Shown here piece after piece: positions 33,213 through 44,710 of a stretch of DNA of 64,000 bases (positions are counted from its first letter, which is position 1; each line of letters starts with the position of its first letter). The stretch is taken from positions 135,331,241 to 135,395,240 of the forward strand of contig NC_062218.1 in the NCBI RefSeq assembly GCF_902686445.1. Reading direction: 5' to 3'. The notes beneath the pieces are model-generated. The model worked only from the letters and a program-made list of their open reading frames with translations. It did not search any database and had not been told where the DNA came from. The position numbers and the translations under genes were made by a program. The stretch is from Sciurus carolinensis (lineage: Eukaryota > Chordata > Mammalia > Rodentia > Sciuridae).

Positions 33213-33334
33213 TGAGGTCATTCCAGTCCCACACCTGTGCCTTTTCACCCCTGGAACCCCTCCACCTTCAATGCCATCCAATTAGTTGGCTGTCTGTGTC
33301 CACATGTTATATACGTGTGGCTTCCACCCACTGC

Positions 33335-33545
33335 AGATGAAAACTATTTAGGAAAAAAGAACTTGTGTCTGTACAAAATACGTACAGACTTCTTTCCTTG
33401 ACATCATTCCCTAAACAATACAGTATAACAACCATTTGCATAGCATTTATACTGTATTAGGCTTTAAAAGTCATCTCGAGATGATTTCTAACATACAGGG
33501 AAATGTGCGCAGGATAATATATGCACATACTATGCCAGCGTGCTC
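33335..33545 (+). mobile_element. Tigger-type DNA transposon fragment
   Basis: 'acgtacagacttctttcctt', 'attccctaaacaatacagta' and 'catttatactgtattaggct' belong to the same family as the fragment at 63886-64000, which supplies the matching left end. Confidence 0.75.
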
Positions 33546-33754
33546 CTGGAAGCTGAGCTTCCAACACCTCCCCCACCTCATCTGCTGTCCCTGATTCTGA
33601 CGTCACCTGGCTAATGATGTCCAGGTGAGGACACCTTGCTCTTCCTCAGAACCAGACATCAACCTTCCACATATAGAAACTGGGTTTTGGTCCAGGCGAT
33701 AGCAGCTGCCCCGTGGATCTTGCTTTTGTTAAAGTTATGAAAGAGGCTGAGTGA

Positions 33755-33985
33755 CACATTTCCTCAAGACCATCCCACATGCTTTCCCCTCCACTGGAAT
33801 GTTCTTCCTTTTCTTTTTCCTCTTATAAACTCAACCTCAGTCTCAGGACCCCTCTGTCTGTCTTCCCTTCTCTCCTTGCAAAGGAGAATCCAATTCAAAC
33901 AGGCTGGGTCAGAAGAGGAGTGTTTTGTTTGTTTGTTTGTTTCTTTGTTTCTTTGTTTTTTCCTGTTCACCTAACTGATATCTCT
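33755..33985 (+). mobile_element. Possible L2 fragment followed by (TTTG)n
   Basis: The left part ('ctccactggaatgttcttcc') suggests L2. A TTTG/TTTC tract lies at about 33923-33960. The 118-codon plus ORF across it is not credible as coding. Confidence 0.4.
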
Positions 33986-34539
33986 GGTGTTCAAGTGACA
34001 CTGTTGGGAATGTGCCTTTCTCTGTTAGCCCTGACTTCATGCTCCCCCCATGCTATGTGGTTGCCCCTGGCAGCTTCAGACTTACATCTACAGCGATTAG
34101 CATCCTGGTGGGAAATATCAGAGCCTCTTTGCTAATAGTCTTTATGTGAGCTCCAGGGCTGACTCTTATTGGTTGCATTGGGTCATGTGCTGCCCACACC
34201 TCAGCCAATTATTGAGACCCCAAGAGGCCAGGACTGGATCATATGCCCACCCTGGGGAGTTCCATGTACTGAAAATGGAAAATTGGGGAGTAATTTCCAC
34301 AAGGGGAGGGCTCTGTTTGGTAGGAAAAATTAAGAGACATGTCCTACAGCCTCCCTGGTACCCCAGGACAAACTGATGAGTCCCATTGGTATGCTCCAAC
34401 AGCATTTATTGCCTGTATCTGGGACAGCACTTAATATGCCAGCAAGGACCTAAAAAGTCACATCTCCCTATCCTTCCAGATGATGGAACTTTTAAAGTAT
34501 TAGGCTGTGAACAATTAAAACAAAATGGGAAAATGCCTC
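33986..34539. other. Unassigned intergenic DNA
   Basis: No gene or repeat recognised. Confidence 0.35.
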
Positions 34540-34930
34540 AGCAAACATTTATTCATTATTTGCTACATACATCTGCTTATGTACCAGGCCCTGTGGGTGT
34601 ACAGTACTGGGGCTGGGGGTTGAGGATGGAGCTCAGGGTCTCATACATATAGGTAAGAACCTCCACTGAGCTACCTCCCCAGCCCTTTTTAAATTTTATA
34701 TTGAGACTGGGTCTCGCTAAATTGGCCAGGCTGGCCTCCAACTTGTGATCCTCCTGCCTCAGCCTCCAGAGAAAATGGGATTACAGGCATGCACCACCAT
34801 GTCCAGCCCTGTGCTGTGCATTTTAAAGCACACCCACTCATCCTGAACTGTGAGTCAGATACTATTGTTACATTTTACAAGCAAGGAGCCTGAGGTTAGG
34901 CATGCCAAGCCTTTGACCAGTCAAACATTT
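34540..34930 (-). mobile_element. MIR SINE, antisense, split by a SINE dimer
   Basis: 'gcaaacatttattcattatt' and 'gtaccaggccctgtg' on the left continue after the insertion with 'tgtgcattttaaagcacacc' and 'attttacaagcaaggagcct', in antisense MIR order. Confidence 0.65.
34601..34811 (-). mobile_element. Dimeric 7SL-tRNA SINE, antisense
   Basis: On the minus strand the 7SL half ('caggcatgcaccaccatgtc' on plus) comes first, then the ID half ('cactgagctacctccccagc' on plus). Confidence 0.9.
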
Positions 34931-34939
34931 CAGGATGAG

Positions 34940-35740
34940 AGAGGGAGAATTCAAAATGCTTTCTTCTCAAAAGCATAAAATTACATTTGAAGCAAGGTTA
35001 TTTGCAGCATTATTTTTAAAGTTCAAGATCAGAAATTTCCCAAGTATCATCCACAGGAGCCAGACTGAACAAAAGATGGTACAGTCACAGTGGTATTGTG
35101 TGAAGAGTGAGTAGGAACAAGAAAAGTCTCTCTCTGTGACACTCTGAAGTTTTATTGTCAGGATATATTGCTGCCTAAAAAAAGTCAGGTACAGACCTGT
35201 GTATACAACACTGTCTTTTATATTAGAAAAAAAAATGGGGGAGAGATAGGAATGTATGTACATATTTGCTTTTATTTTTGAAAAAGAAACAATGGAAGAA
35301 CAAACTAAACCACAGGCTCACAAACCAAATAATGTACCTTGTTTTTATAAGTTGGTTTTGGAACCTTGTAAACATTTTGCATAACTAAAAAACAAAATTA
35401 AACCCAAAAGAAGAAAAACCATCTCTTAACATTAAAAACAAACTGAAACGAACAGTCGTGTATACAAAATTGATGGCTTAACCTCACAAAGAATTATTTC
35501 AAGTGACTTTGAAACACAGTAATTTGTGCATTCCAAGTAAGACAAAGAAACAAAAAGAACCGCAAATAAAACCTAAACTGCATTCAGTAGTCTTATTGTT
35601 GGTAATAAAAATGGTATTGTTGTTTCCAAACTATCATTCATATATATATATATATATACGGACATACATATTTAACTGTTAGTAATTATATTCACGTCTT
35701 TGGGTACCCAGGTTTTCATTGTAAGGAAAGAGGTGCAAAT
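34940..35740 (+). mobile_element. Old L1M 3' UTR
   Basis: Sense landmarks: 'atttgcagcattatttttaa', 'gaacaaaagatggtacagtc', 'ggatatattgctgcctaaaa', 'gtgactttgaaacacagtaa'. It is confident to about 35300 and tentative beyond. A (TA)n tract sits at 35641-35658. Confidence 0.6.
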
Positions 35741-36439
35741 ATAAAATCCTGGGAATTTAGTAAATCTTGTCATCATTAATGAGAATTGAAAACAGCCGTA
35801 TGAAGTACTTGCTTTATTCCATAAGTAATTGCGTTAATGTCATTAGGAGCGACCACAGCCCCACATGGGTCCCCTGCCTGGGGTCAGGCCCTTCTTCCTG
35901 CCTCCCACTCAGTCCCCCTTGGCACAGGCATTCATCTTTGCCACGATTGCCCACGGGGGACATTCGTTGGATGAGTGAGGATGAATATGCTATTTCCTTG
36001 GTTTCTCTGGCTCCCGAAGTCTGTCTGAATGACATGTCCTGAGGGTCCCTGGTTTTCCTGTTCGAGTCCCCCAAAGTGCAAGTGGACGCCAGGTGCTGCT
36101 CATGTGTGCAGGCCACGTGTGACACCCAGGAAGCCTGAGGCCTCAAGGAACTGCCAGCCCACCAGCCAACCTGGAAATGATTCTCACCCAGGACTGGAAA
36201 TACCCCCAACCTGAGCCCTGACTGGCAGGACTGTGTCAGTCCTGGGAGTAGCACAATAATTTAGTCCTGGTCAAGAAGCAGGCCTTCGCGGTTTTTTTTT
36301 CCCCCCTTTGTTTATTTTTTCAATTCACCTTCTCTAGTCCCTCAGCAGAAATGGCCTTCCATCTGTTTTGCAAGCTCTGGAGACAGGGCTGGGAGGGTAC
36401 ATCTCATCAGAAACCTTACTCAAGGTCTGAAGGCCCCAA
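35741..36439. other. Unassigned intergenic DNA
   Basis: Contains a 146-codon minus ORF (35814-36254) overlapped by plus ORFs, with no recognised domain. Confidence 0.4.
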
Positions 36440-36770
36440 TAGCCATGGGCTTGTAGGGCCAACTTAACTGCCTCAATCTTGGATGTCCCAGCCTCTAGAA
36501 CTGTGAGGAAATAAATTTCTGCTCTTTATAAATTACGCTGTCTTGGATGTTTTGCTACAGCAGCACAAAATGGCCTATAGCAATAGAGGAAAGGCACAGA
36601 ACAGGTTCTTTAGCCCTTGGAAGGAACTGTCCCTGCTGACACACTGATCTTAAACTTCTAGCCTCCAGAACTGTTTAACAATGCATCTCTGTTGTTCAAA
36701 TTCATCCCAACTTGTGAGACTTTGTAATGGTAGCCCCAGGCAATGAATAAATGTGATTTCTTTTGTCTCC
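36440..36770 (+). mobile_element. Two adjacent MLT1-like LTR 3' ends
   Basis: 'cagcctctagaactgtgagg' with AATAAA at about 36510, and again 'tagcctccagaactgtttaa' at 36659, each followed by an old LTR-like tail. They look like two overlapping or nested LTR 3' ends in the same orientation. Confidence 0.62.
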
Positions 36771-36991
36771 TTATGAATTTGAGGAGAACTGTCACCTTTT
36801 CACTTGAAGGGGACACTATTTGGCTTCTTTTTTGGCATATTCCAATTTTCAGCATCATTACTCTTGAACTTTGGGGCTACTATTAAGTAAAATAAGGTAA
36901 ACTTTGACACTAACACTATGATCCTGCGCCAGTCGATCTGATAACCTAGGTGCCTACTAAGTGACTGTGGGCAAGTGGTGGACATAGGTGG

Positions 36992-37519
36992 TGTGTTAGT
37001 TTCTCGAGATGGACAAAATACCTGAGAAAAACAACTTAGAAGAGGAAAGTTTTGGGTTTTTTTTTTTTTTTTTTTTTTTTGGCTCATGGTTTCAGAGGTT
37101 TCAGGCCACGGTCAAGTGGCTCCATTGCTTTGTGACTGAGGTGAGGCAGACCATCATGGCAGAAGGGCACAGTGAAGGAAAGCTGCTCTGCTCACAGCAG
37201 CTGGGAAAGAGTGTGGCAGGGGAGAGGGAGACAGAGAAACAGAAGGACAGGGAGAGAGAGAGAGAGAGAGGATTCAGGACAAATTATAGTCTCCAAGGGC
37301 ACACCCCCAAGGGTAACTAGGTTCCATCTCCCATACTTGCCATCACCTCCCAATAATGCATTCAAATGACGAATCCATGAGTGAATTAACCTACTGAGAA
37401 GTTAGTGCCATCATGATCCCATCATTGCCTAAAAGCTCCACCTCTGAACATTGCTGCATTGGAGACCAAGTCTTCACCCCAGGAGCCTTTGTGGGACATT
37501 CCAGATCTAAACTATAACA
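36992..37519 (-). mobile_element. ERVL-MaLR solo LTR, antisense, with expanded simple repeats
   Basis: From 'tgtgttagtttctcgagatg' to 'cagatctaaactataaca'. Flanks GGTGG (36987-36991) and TGTGG (37520-37524) agree at four of five bases. It is longer than its relatives here, partly from a 24-base T run at 37057-37080 and a (GA)n tract at 37252-37270. Confidence 0.85.
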
Positions 37520-38404
37520 TGTGGCTAAGCCGGGCAAAGGATATGTCCTGGGTGGGAAGGAACAGGACAGCACAAGATTTCATCACACTACTCAGAACAC
37601 ATACAATTTAAAACTTATGAATTGTTTATTTTTGGAATTTTTCATTTAATACTTTTGTACTGCAGTTGACCTCAGGAAACTGAAACTTCAGAAAGTAAAA
37701 CCACAGATGAGGGGAACTACTATATATGAAAGAGACAAGCTGCTTTACTCACTCCCACAAATGCGTCTACGTCACTCAGTGTGGGACCTGCTGGGCCCCA
37801 GAAGGCTTTTGAGTTTTTCCTCTTCGTGCAGTTACCTCCAGGACTGGGCCTGCCCCTCCTCCTCCCCACACTCACCTCGACTCTCCATCCCCACCCCATC
37901 TGTCAATATGGTTCACTGAGATTCCTGCCGGGTGCCTGTGTCCAGGCCCCTTGACCCTGTATACTGCTTGCCCTCTGCCCAGAAGGCAGCCCCTCTCCTT
38001 GCATGGACCTTGCTGGTCCCACCTAGTGCCTGTCCTCATTCTCCCCACATCCCACCTTCCTCCTGCTCCAAGGACAGCCAGGCCTGCTCCCAGGGCCTGC
38101 CCTGAAGTGGGCAGTCCATTGGCATCCAGGCCATCCTACTGCTTCCTAGGTCCCAGACCCAACAGTGGACCTTTTCATCAAAAGAGAGTAGATTTTAAAA
38201 AAATCATCCATTTAAAACTCAGAACAGTGAAATGCTGTATCTGTCCAACCTAGTCGTTTCTCTTACACGTTATCTCTTCCTGCCCCCAACCCAAAAATAT
38301 TCAAAGGGTGGGCACAAGGGGTACGAGAAATTATGGGGGATGGAAAACAAAGGTGTGCAAGTTGTTTTAACCTTCAGGGAAGAAGATGATGGGAGCTGAG
38401 TACC
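37520..38404. other. Unassigned intergenic DNA
   Basis: The first 180 bases ('ctgcagttgacctcaggaaa') hint at a DNA-transposon end. The stretch 37760-38170 is pyrimidine-rich with no recognised family. Confidence 0.35.
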
Positions 38405-38720
38405 GGTTGAATTTACCTTGTCTGAAATGCTTGGGATCAGAAATGTTGTAAAGTTCAGATTTTTTTTTTCTTCAGATTTTGGAGTATCTGCATACATGTA
38501 GTAAGATATTTTGGGACCCAGGTCCATATGAAAAATTTATTTATGTTTTATGTACACCTTATACAAATGCCCTGAAAGTAATTTTATATAATATTTTTAG
38601 TGTGCCTGCACTTTGACTGTGACCTATTACATGAGGTCATGTGTAGAATTTTCCTTGTGGAGTCGTTGGTATTCCAGAAGTTTCAGATTTGGGGTTTTCA
38701 GTTAAAGGATGTTCCACCTG
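38405..38720 (+). mobile_element. Non-autonomous DNA transposon (MER-type), sense copy
   Basis: 'tgtctgaaatgcttgggatc', 'ttcttcagattttggagtat', 'atgttttatgtacaccttat' and the closing 'gttaaaggatgttccacctg' match, in opposite orientation, the family at 18986-19292. Confidence 0.72.
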
Positions 38721-39009
38721 TTTATATTCAGAGCTCCACATGGTACCAACCTGGAATGTTTTTCCTAAGAAAAGATGCTTTTTTAAATTTTTTAATCTTT
38801 TTTCAATATGATACTTGACAGCATACCTACAAAAGATAGGGTCTAAGTTACAAAGCCTATTATCATAATGGACACCTGAAGATCTGTTTCCCAAAATAAA
38901 AACTGGAGCACAGATGAAAGCTCGCATCTCTCTCCCCTGGCTTAGCCCATTCTTCTACCTGCCCCACCTCAGGGAGTCATTATCCTGAATTTTATCTTAT
39001 CCTTTCCCT

Positions 39010-39366
39010 TGTGTTAGGTTTCTGTTACTGTAACAAATACCTGAGTTAATCAACATATAAATAGAAAAGGTTTATCTTGGCTTACCATTTTGGAGGTTTC
39101 AGTCCGTGGTTGGTTGCTGTTGAGCCTGTGGCGAGTCGGGACATCTTGGTAGGGAGCACAGGGCAGAGCAAAACTGATCACCTTGTGGCCAGGAAGTGAA
39201 AGAGAAAGAGGAAGAAAGATGGGCTGGGGTCTCACTCTCCCCTTCAGGGGAGGCCTCCTACTAGGTCTTTACTTACAGTTACTTAAAGGTCCCACCACCT
39301 CCTAATACAGTTCCAATCCTTAATACCATTGATCTTTGGGGGACGTTCTAGATCCAAACTACAGCA
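39010..39366 (-). mobile_element. ERVL-MaLR solo LTR, antisense
   Basis: From 'tgtgttaggtttctgttact' to 'tctagatccaaactacagca' with TG...CA ends. Flanking 5-mers do not agree. Confidence 0.88.
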
Positions 39367-39886
39367 ATCCCCACCCCTTCAATCCCCCATTCTTTTGAAC
39401 TTTTTGTTAGGGAATAATTTCAAACTCCCAGTGAGCTGCAAAAATAAAAAGAGTTCAAAGAAAGGCCACGTACTCTTTATCCGGATTCATCTATTGTTAA
39501 CAGTTTGTCCTATTATTTTAATCTTTTGATGGCATTCTCTTCTCTCTCTCTCCCTCTCCCTCACCCTGTCCCCTCTTCCTCTGTTCACCTACACAGACAC
39601 AGACACGCACATGCACACACACGTTCTTATACACACAAACACACAATTTTATGAGAACCATTTGAGACTGTCACATTATGTGCGGCCCCTCACCCCTAAT
39701 CACGTTGGTGTAACACTAGAAATATTGCCATACACAGCCACATTGCTGCTGTTAACTTCAATAAACTGGTCTGACTGTGCCCTTCGTAGCATATTTCCCA
39801 TGCAGCACAGGATTCACTGATGTTTCCTTAGCATCTTTCAAACTGAAGCATTTCCAAAGACTGTCTTTGCCTTTTAGAATATTGAA

Positions 39887-39888
<2 letters not shown>
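39367..39888. other. Unassigned DNA with TC- and CA-rich tracts
   Basis: Loose (TC)n at about 39537-39555 and CA-rich sequence at about 39590-39645. No gene recognised. Confidence 0.4.
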
Positions 39889-39946
<58 letters not shown>

Positions 39947-39947
39947 C
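39889..39947. repeat. (TC)n microsatellite
   Basis: About 26 near-perfect TC units, the longest dinucleotide repeat in the window. Its all-pyrimidine strand is of the type that can form triplex (H-) DNA. Confidence 0.97.
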
Positions 39948-40019
39948 CCTTCCCTCACTTCTCTCTTTGGAAAAATAAAACCTCCCTTTCTGAGTCTGCC
40001 TCGTGTTTCCGAAGGTGCC

Positions 40020-40125
40020 ATCCCGACCTCATCTAACCCTGATTACCTCCCAAAGGCCCCACCTCCAAATACCATCAACATATGCATTTGGGGGTTGGGT
40101 TTCCACCACCTTTGGGGGATGCATT
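40020..40125 (-). mobile_element. MLT1-like LTR fragment, antisense
   Basis: 'attacctcccaaaggcccca', 'cctccaaataccatcaacat' and 'gggttgggtttccaccacct' are the antisense 5' portion of an MLT1-type LTR. Confidence 0.65.
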
Positions 40126-40160
40126 CATGTTGATGGACATGTAGGTATTTGCAGCTTTTT

Positions 40161-40285
40161 AAAAATTATTATTATTTTTTTAGTTGTTGATGGTCCTTTA
40201 TTATTTATATGTGGTGCTGAGAATCGAACCCAGTGCCTCACACATGCTAGGTGAGGGCTCTACCACTGAGCCACAACCCCAGCCC
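40161..40285 (-). mobile_element. ID-type SINE with 15-bp target-site duplication
   Basis: 'gctgagaatcgaacccagtg' and 'ctctaccactgagccacaac' with a reversed AT-rich tail. The 15 bases at 40146-40160 match 40286-40300 with one difference. Confidence 0.94.
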
Positions 40286-40538
40286 TATTTACAGCTTTTT
40301 GTTACTGTAAATAGTGCTGCTGGGAACGCTTCTTTATCATGTCTGTCGGTGCATGTGTAAAGTTTCTTCAGGGTTTACACCCAGAGGAGGCATTGCTAGG
40401 TCATCAACTACATGAATGTTCAACGTTTCAAGACGATTCCAAAATGTTTTCCAAAGTGAAGCACTAAATTTAAACTCCCACTGGCCATGGATAAGACTTT
40501 CTGTTGCTCCACATCCTCTCCAGCACTTAGCATGGATG

Positions 40539-40541
<3 letters not shown>

Positions 40542-40569
<28 letters not shown>

Positions 40570-40652
40570 TCCCCTCTTTCATCACTGGGGATTGAACCCA
40601 GGGCCTCGCACATGCTAAGCCTTCTCTCTTCCACTGACTTACAGCCCCAACT
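40542..40652 (-). mobile_element. ID-type SINE with 29-base T run
   Basis: 'ggggattgaacccagggcct' and 'tctcttccactgacttacag'. The reversed poly(A) tail is an uninterrupted T run at 40542-40570. Confidence 0.92.
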
Positions 40653-40799
40653 CTTCTTTTGTGGACAATCTAGCATGTAAGTAGTGTGTGAATCATTGTC
40701 TTGTTACGGTTTAAATAAGCATTTCTCTGATTATTAATGACATTGAGCATCTTTTAAATGTGTTCAGAGCAGATGTGAGTCAGATCCTGTGAAACAGTA

Positions 40800-40935
40800 G
40801 TGATAATAATGATGATAATACTGCCTCATGTTTACTACTTACTGTGAGAAACTATTTTAAGCAATACATCCTTTAATCATAGAAACAGCTTACAGAGATA
40901 GTGCAATGATCATCTTTACTCTTCCTGCATTTTTC
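40800..40935 (-). mobile_element. Degenerate MIR, antisense
   Basis: 'ttttaagcaatacatccttt' and 'cagagatagtgcaatgatca' loosely follow antisense MIR. Confidence 0.42.
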
Positions 40936-41445
40936 CACCTCTCTTTTTTCCTATTTTTGTCTTATTTAAACTTTCTGTTTTAACTGGCTTCTACGGCCCC
41001 CACAAAGGAAGAGGTAGAGTGGGTGTTTCCTTGTTGCTGGGTGGAATTGGAAGTCCAGTGACTTCCACTGACATCTGAGCAGGGCTCCAGGTTAATGCTG
41101 GCCTGGGTGGGAGTTCTAGCTCCCAGTCTGGTCTCCCACAGTGCCCCAGGTGGGCCTCATTACTGGCCTGCTTGGATGAACATGTCAGCTCCCTGCTTGA
41201 CCTTCTCTGATGCCAGCCCAAGCAGGGGTGTTGGGTCGCCTAGGTATGGCCACCTAAGGCAGAAGTCTAGACTCTCATCTTACCTTTCATGGCGGATGCT
41301 GAAAGTAGGGTCATCATGTTTTGTTTTTTTTTTCCCCTGTGATTTTTGAATGGAGTAGAGCTATTATTTTCTAACAGTCTTCTTTTGTGCCAGGATGTCT
41401 GTTTCTGGTCGTTCGACTAGAATAAGCAGGTTTTTGTGGGGGTTT
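40936..41445. other. Unassigned intergenic DNA
   Basis: No gene or repeat recognised. Confidence 0.4.
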
Positions 41446-41540
41446 CTTTTTTTTTTTTTTTTTTGCGGTACTGGGGATCGAACTCAGGGCCTTGTGCTTG
41501 CGAGGCAAGCACTCTACCAGCTGAGCTATCTCCCAACCCT
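41446..41540 (-). mobile_element. tRNA-Ala-like SINE, antisense
   Basis: Same well-preserved subtype as 7949-8045 and 20094-20175: 'ggggatcgaactcagggcct' and 'taccagctgagctatctccc', with a reversed poly(A) tail of about 18 T. Confidence 0.94.
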
Positions 41541-41682
41541 CTTTCTTTATTTATTTGGTTGCATTGGTATTTCCAGGCTGCTGGTTTTCTCAGCTCCAAG
41601 TAAAAAGAAAACCTAGAGGACTCACCACTGTGAGGTGCCTGGCTGGTTTGCCTTTTTCCCTCTACCATAACAGCCTTTGAAT

Positions 41683-42172
41683 GTTTTATAATGGTTCAAC
41701 TTAGAATTTTTTGACTTTGCAATGGTGCAAAAGTGATATGCATTCAATGGAAACTATACTTCAATTTTTTTTCTTTACCCAGGCTAGCCATATGCAGTAC
41801 ACTGTATCCTCACTTGATGCTGAACTGCAGCAGTGGATTGCCACTCCCAGTCAGTCATGTGATCGTGGGGGAAACAACTAATACTCTATCTACAATGTAC
41901 TGTGATGGTAGCATTTTTATTTTTATTTTTTTTGGATATTGTGTTTTCACATGCTATCAGGTCTACAAAAGGCCTATCTGTGTGTACGTGAGATATTCAA
42001 CACTTTATTATGAAATAGGCTTTGTGCTACAAGATTTTGTGTTCTGATCATGTTTAAGGTAAGCATGTTTGGTAAGTTAAGTATACTGAATGTATTTTGT
42101 GCTTATAATATTTTAAACTTGCAATAGTTTCATCAGAACACAACCCCATCATAAGTCAAGAGAGATTGTATG
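41683..42172 (+). mobile_element. Non-autonomous DNA transposon relic (Tigger/MER-type)
   Basis: 'ataatggttcaacttagaat', 'gaaactatacttcaattttt', 'gagatattcaacactttatt' and the end 'caaccccatcataagtcaag' match the family seen in reverse at 27-355. Confidence 0.65.
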
Positions 42173-42209
42173 TATAATTATTTTATATATAATGCCCAGG
42201 GCTCTCAGT

Positions 42210-43610
42210 TGTACTGGGTAAGAGAAATTGGGAAATGTATATTTACTCTTTGTGTCTAAAAGCAGAATCTTTGTTGACTTGTAAGAGTTCTTTATGTATT
42301 CTGAATACTAATCCTTAGTCGAAGAGACATACTACATCTATTGAAAACATTTCCCAGTTGGTACTCCTTGAACCCAGTGTGCTTAACTACTCAGCCACAT
42401 CCTCAGCCCTTTTAATTTATTTATATTTTTAAAATTTTGAGACAGGGTCTCACTGAGTTGCTTAAGACCTCACTAAATTGCTGAGACTGGCCTCCAACTT
42501 TCAATCCTCCTGCCTTACCCTCCCTAGTTGCTGGGATTATACATGTGTGCCACTGGACCTGACTCCTTAAAAACATTTTAATGATATTTTTGACATATGT
42601 TTTGATGCATGTTCTTGATTTTAATGTAGTTTTCTCTTATCCACATTTTCATTTTTTTATTCATTTTTAGGGCATGTACTTTTGTTTCTTAAGAAATAAT
42701 GCCTTCCCAAATGTACAAAGATAATCTCCCATAATTCTTATAAAAATGTAATGTTTTTGCTTCTTGCATTTAAATTCTTAATCTACCTGGAATTGATTTT
42801 GGTGTACATTATAGGTCAAGGTTCCAATTTCATATTTTTAAATAGCCTCACTGACGAATTACTGATACATTTAAAGTATATAATTTAGGAAGTTTTGACA
42901 CATACATGTATACACCCTTGCAATCATTACTGTAACACAGAAAACAAATATACACATCACACCCCAAAATTCCCCCTGACCCTCTGTAATTTTTCCTCAG
43001 TGTGTCTTCGTACCCTTCCTCTATCGGTAAGCTACCACTAAATAGCTTTCTATTACTAGACATCATGGATTTCCTAGAATTTTATATAACTCTAATCATA
43101 TAGCACATGATATTTTTGTCTTGGTCTGGTTTCTTTCATTTGGCATACTTGATTTGAGTTTCATTTACATTATAGCATGTTTCCATAATTTGTTCTTTTT
43201 ATTGCTGAGTACTATTCCTCTATATGTCACAAATACAATTTGTTTATCCATTCACTTGTTGGTGGACATTTGGGTTGCCTCAAACTTGAGAGTATTAAAA
43301 TTGAGCTGCTATGAACATTCATGTACCAGTCTTTGTATAAACATATACTTTTATTTCTGTTAGGTATAAATATTGTGGAGTGTAATGGTTGATCACGTGA
43401 TAAGAGTTTGATTAACTTTTTAAGAAACTGTCAAACTGCTTTCCAAAGTTTCACACTTCTACCAGAACTTGCCAACCCTTGGTGTGCTCAACCTTTTCAA
43501 TATTAGCCATTTTAACAAGCATCTCATTGTGAGTTTAGTTTCACTTTCCTCATGACAGACAATATTGAGCATCTTTTTATTGTGCTTATAAATATAATTT
43601 TTGTTCAAAG
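42210..43610 (-). mobile_element. L1M 3' region, antisense, pierced by a SINE dimer
   Basis: Long antisense L1: 'gagttctttatgtattctga', 'acctggaattgattttggtg', 'tgctgagtactattcctcta', 'gagctgctatgaacattcat', 'caaactgctttccaaagttt', 'tgagcatctttttattgtgc'. Confidence 0.85.
42358..42562 (-). mobile_element. Dimeric 7SL-tRNA SINE, antisense
   Basis: ID half at the left ('aactactcagccacatcctc'), 7SL half at the right ('tttgagacagggtctcactg', 'ctagttgctgggattataca'). Confidence 0.9.
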
Positions 43611-43621
43611 TCAGTGTTTAC

Positions 43622-43744
43622 TTTTATGGTCTTCTCTTTTTCATCCAGCATTTTAAAGGGACATGTTATGCATAGTGAATTGTTAGTTTGAAAACTCATG
43701 TCTTTAAGTCCTAGGAATTTTTCTTGAATTATTTTGAGGTTTAC
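43622..43744 (+). repeat. Direct duplication, copy A
   Basis: About 123 bp from 'cttttatggtcttctctttt' to 'ttgaattattttgaggttta', repeated in the same orientation about 804 bp downstream at 44426-44560. Confidence 0.85.
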
Positions 43745-44425
43745 TGAATAACATAACTATGGAAATATTTTCAAAGTTCAGAATATGTCTCGGCTTCTTT
43801 TGGTTTGTATAAAGTTAATATTTGCTTTGGTTTGGATTTGCTTCATTTGTCTGTGTGTACATCCATTGATAATCCTTCCCACATTGTCATCCCATGACAT
43901 TCTCTTTTTGTCTTCCGTGTGTGCATCTCATGCCTTCCTCTTCATTTGTTTGTTAGTTTTGGTGGAACGTATTCTCCGGCAGTTTTCTCAAGTTAAATAG
44001 TGGTATGGTGGTGGAGGGCATGGTAGTGACTTGTCTTGGCATACCTGACTTGTTAGTAACGCTCTTCTTATCGGGACTACTTTCCCTTTATACTTTGTAA
44101 CTGTCATTATCCTGGCACATTTCATCCTTAAGTTGAAGATTTCCTTATCTTTTGCTCTGAGTTCCTTATCTTTTTACATTTCCTCTGGTCTGGATCCCAT
44201 GTCTTTTTCCTTTTTAGCTTGTTCTTTTGTTTTGGTGGAAAACAACCTTAGTAAAAAGGAAGTAGATTTTTAACATCTCTCATGTCTGAAAATACTATTT
44301 TCCTCAAACATTTCATTGATCATTTTGGATGATATAGAATTCTAAGTTAGAAAGCATATTTCTTCAGATTTTGAATGCACCGTTCCATTGTCCTCTTGCT
44401 TCCAATGCTGTTGAGAGATTTAAAA

Positions 44426-44560
44426 CTTTTATGGTCTTCTCTTTTTTTTTTTTTTAATCCAGTATTCTAAAGGGATCTATTATGCATGGTGGATTGTTTT
44501 AGTTTGAAAATTCATGTCTTTAAGTTCTAGGAAGTTTTCTTGAATTATTTTGGGGTTTAC
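44426..44560 (+). repeat. Direct duplication, copy B
   Basis: Matches copy A with scattered substitutions plus a longer internal T run (about 44442-44455). Sequence on either side of the two copies does not match. Confidence 0.85.
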
Positions 44561-44710
44561 TTCCTCCTCCCTTTTTTTCCATTCTCTCTTCCTGTAACTC
44601 AGATGCTTTGAATGTTAAACTGTCCTCTGATTTTCTCATATTGATTTATATTTATTGTTATATTTTCAATCTCTTTCTTTTTTTCTATTTTCTGGAATGT
44701 CACCTTGTTT

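Larger units (their letters stand above)
40126..40770 (-). mobile_element. L1M 3' UTR, antisense, pierced by two SINEs
   Basis: 'tgttgatggacatgtaggta', 'tactgtaaatagtgctgctg', 'aaactcccactggccatgga' and 'aagcatttctctgattatta' are in antisense L1 3' UTR order once the two SINEs are removed. Confidence 0.82.
43611..44700 (-). mobile_element. Probable old LINE (L1M/HAL1-like) ORF2-type sequence
   Basis: 'gatgatatagaattctaagt' followed by 'gaatgcaccgttccattgtc' and 'ttgcttccaatgctgttgag' resembles antisense L1/HAL1 ORF2-derived sequence. Much of the rest is too diverged to place. It contains the direct duplication listed separately. Confidence 0.45.

Noticed and set aside
37009..37320. 103-codon ORF with Phe-rich and Arg/Glu-repeat segments
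   Set aside because: Created by the T run and (GA)n tract inside an LTR.
39758..40133. ORFs with long Arg-Glu or Leu-Ser repeats
   Set aside because: Direct translations of the (TC)n microsatellite on each strand.
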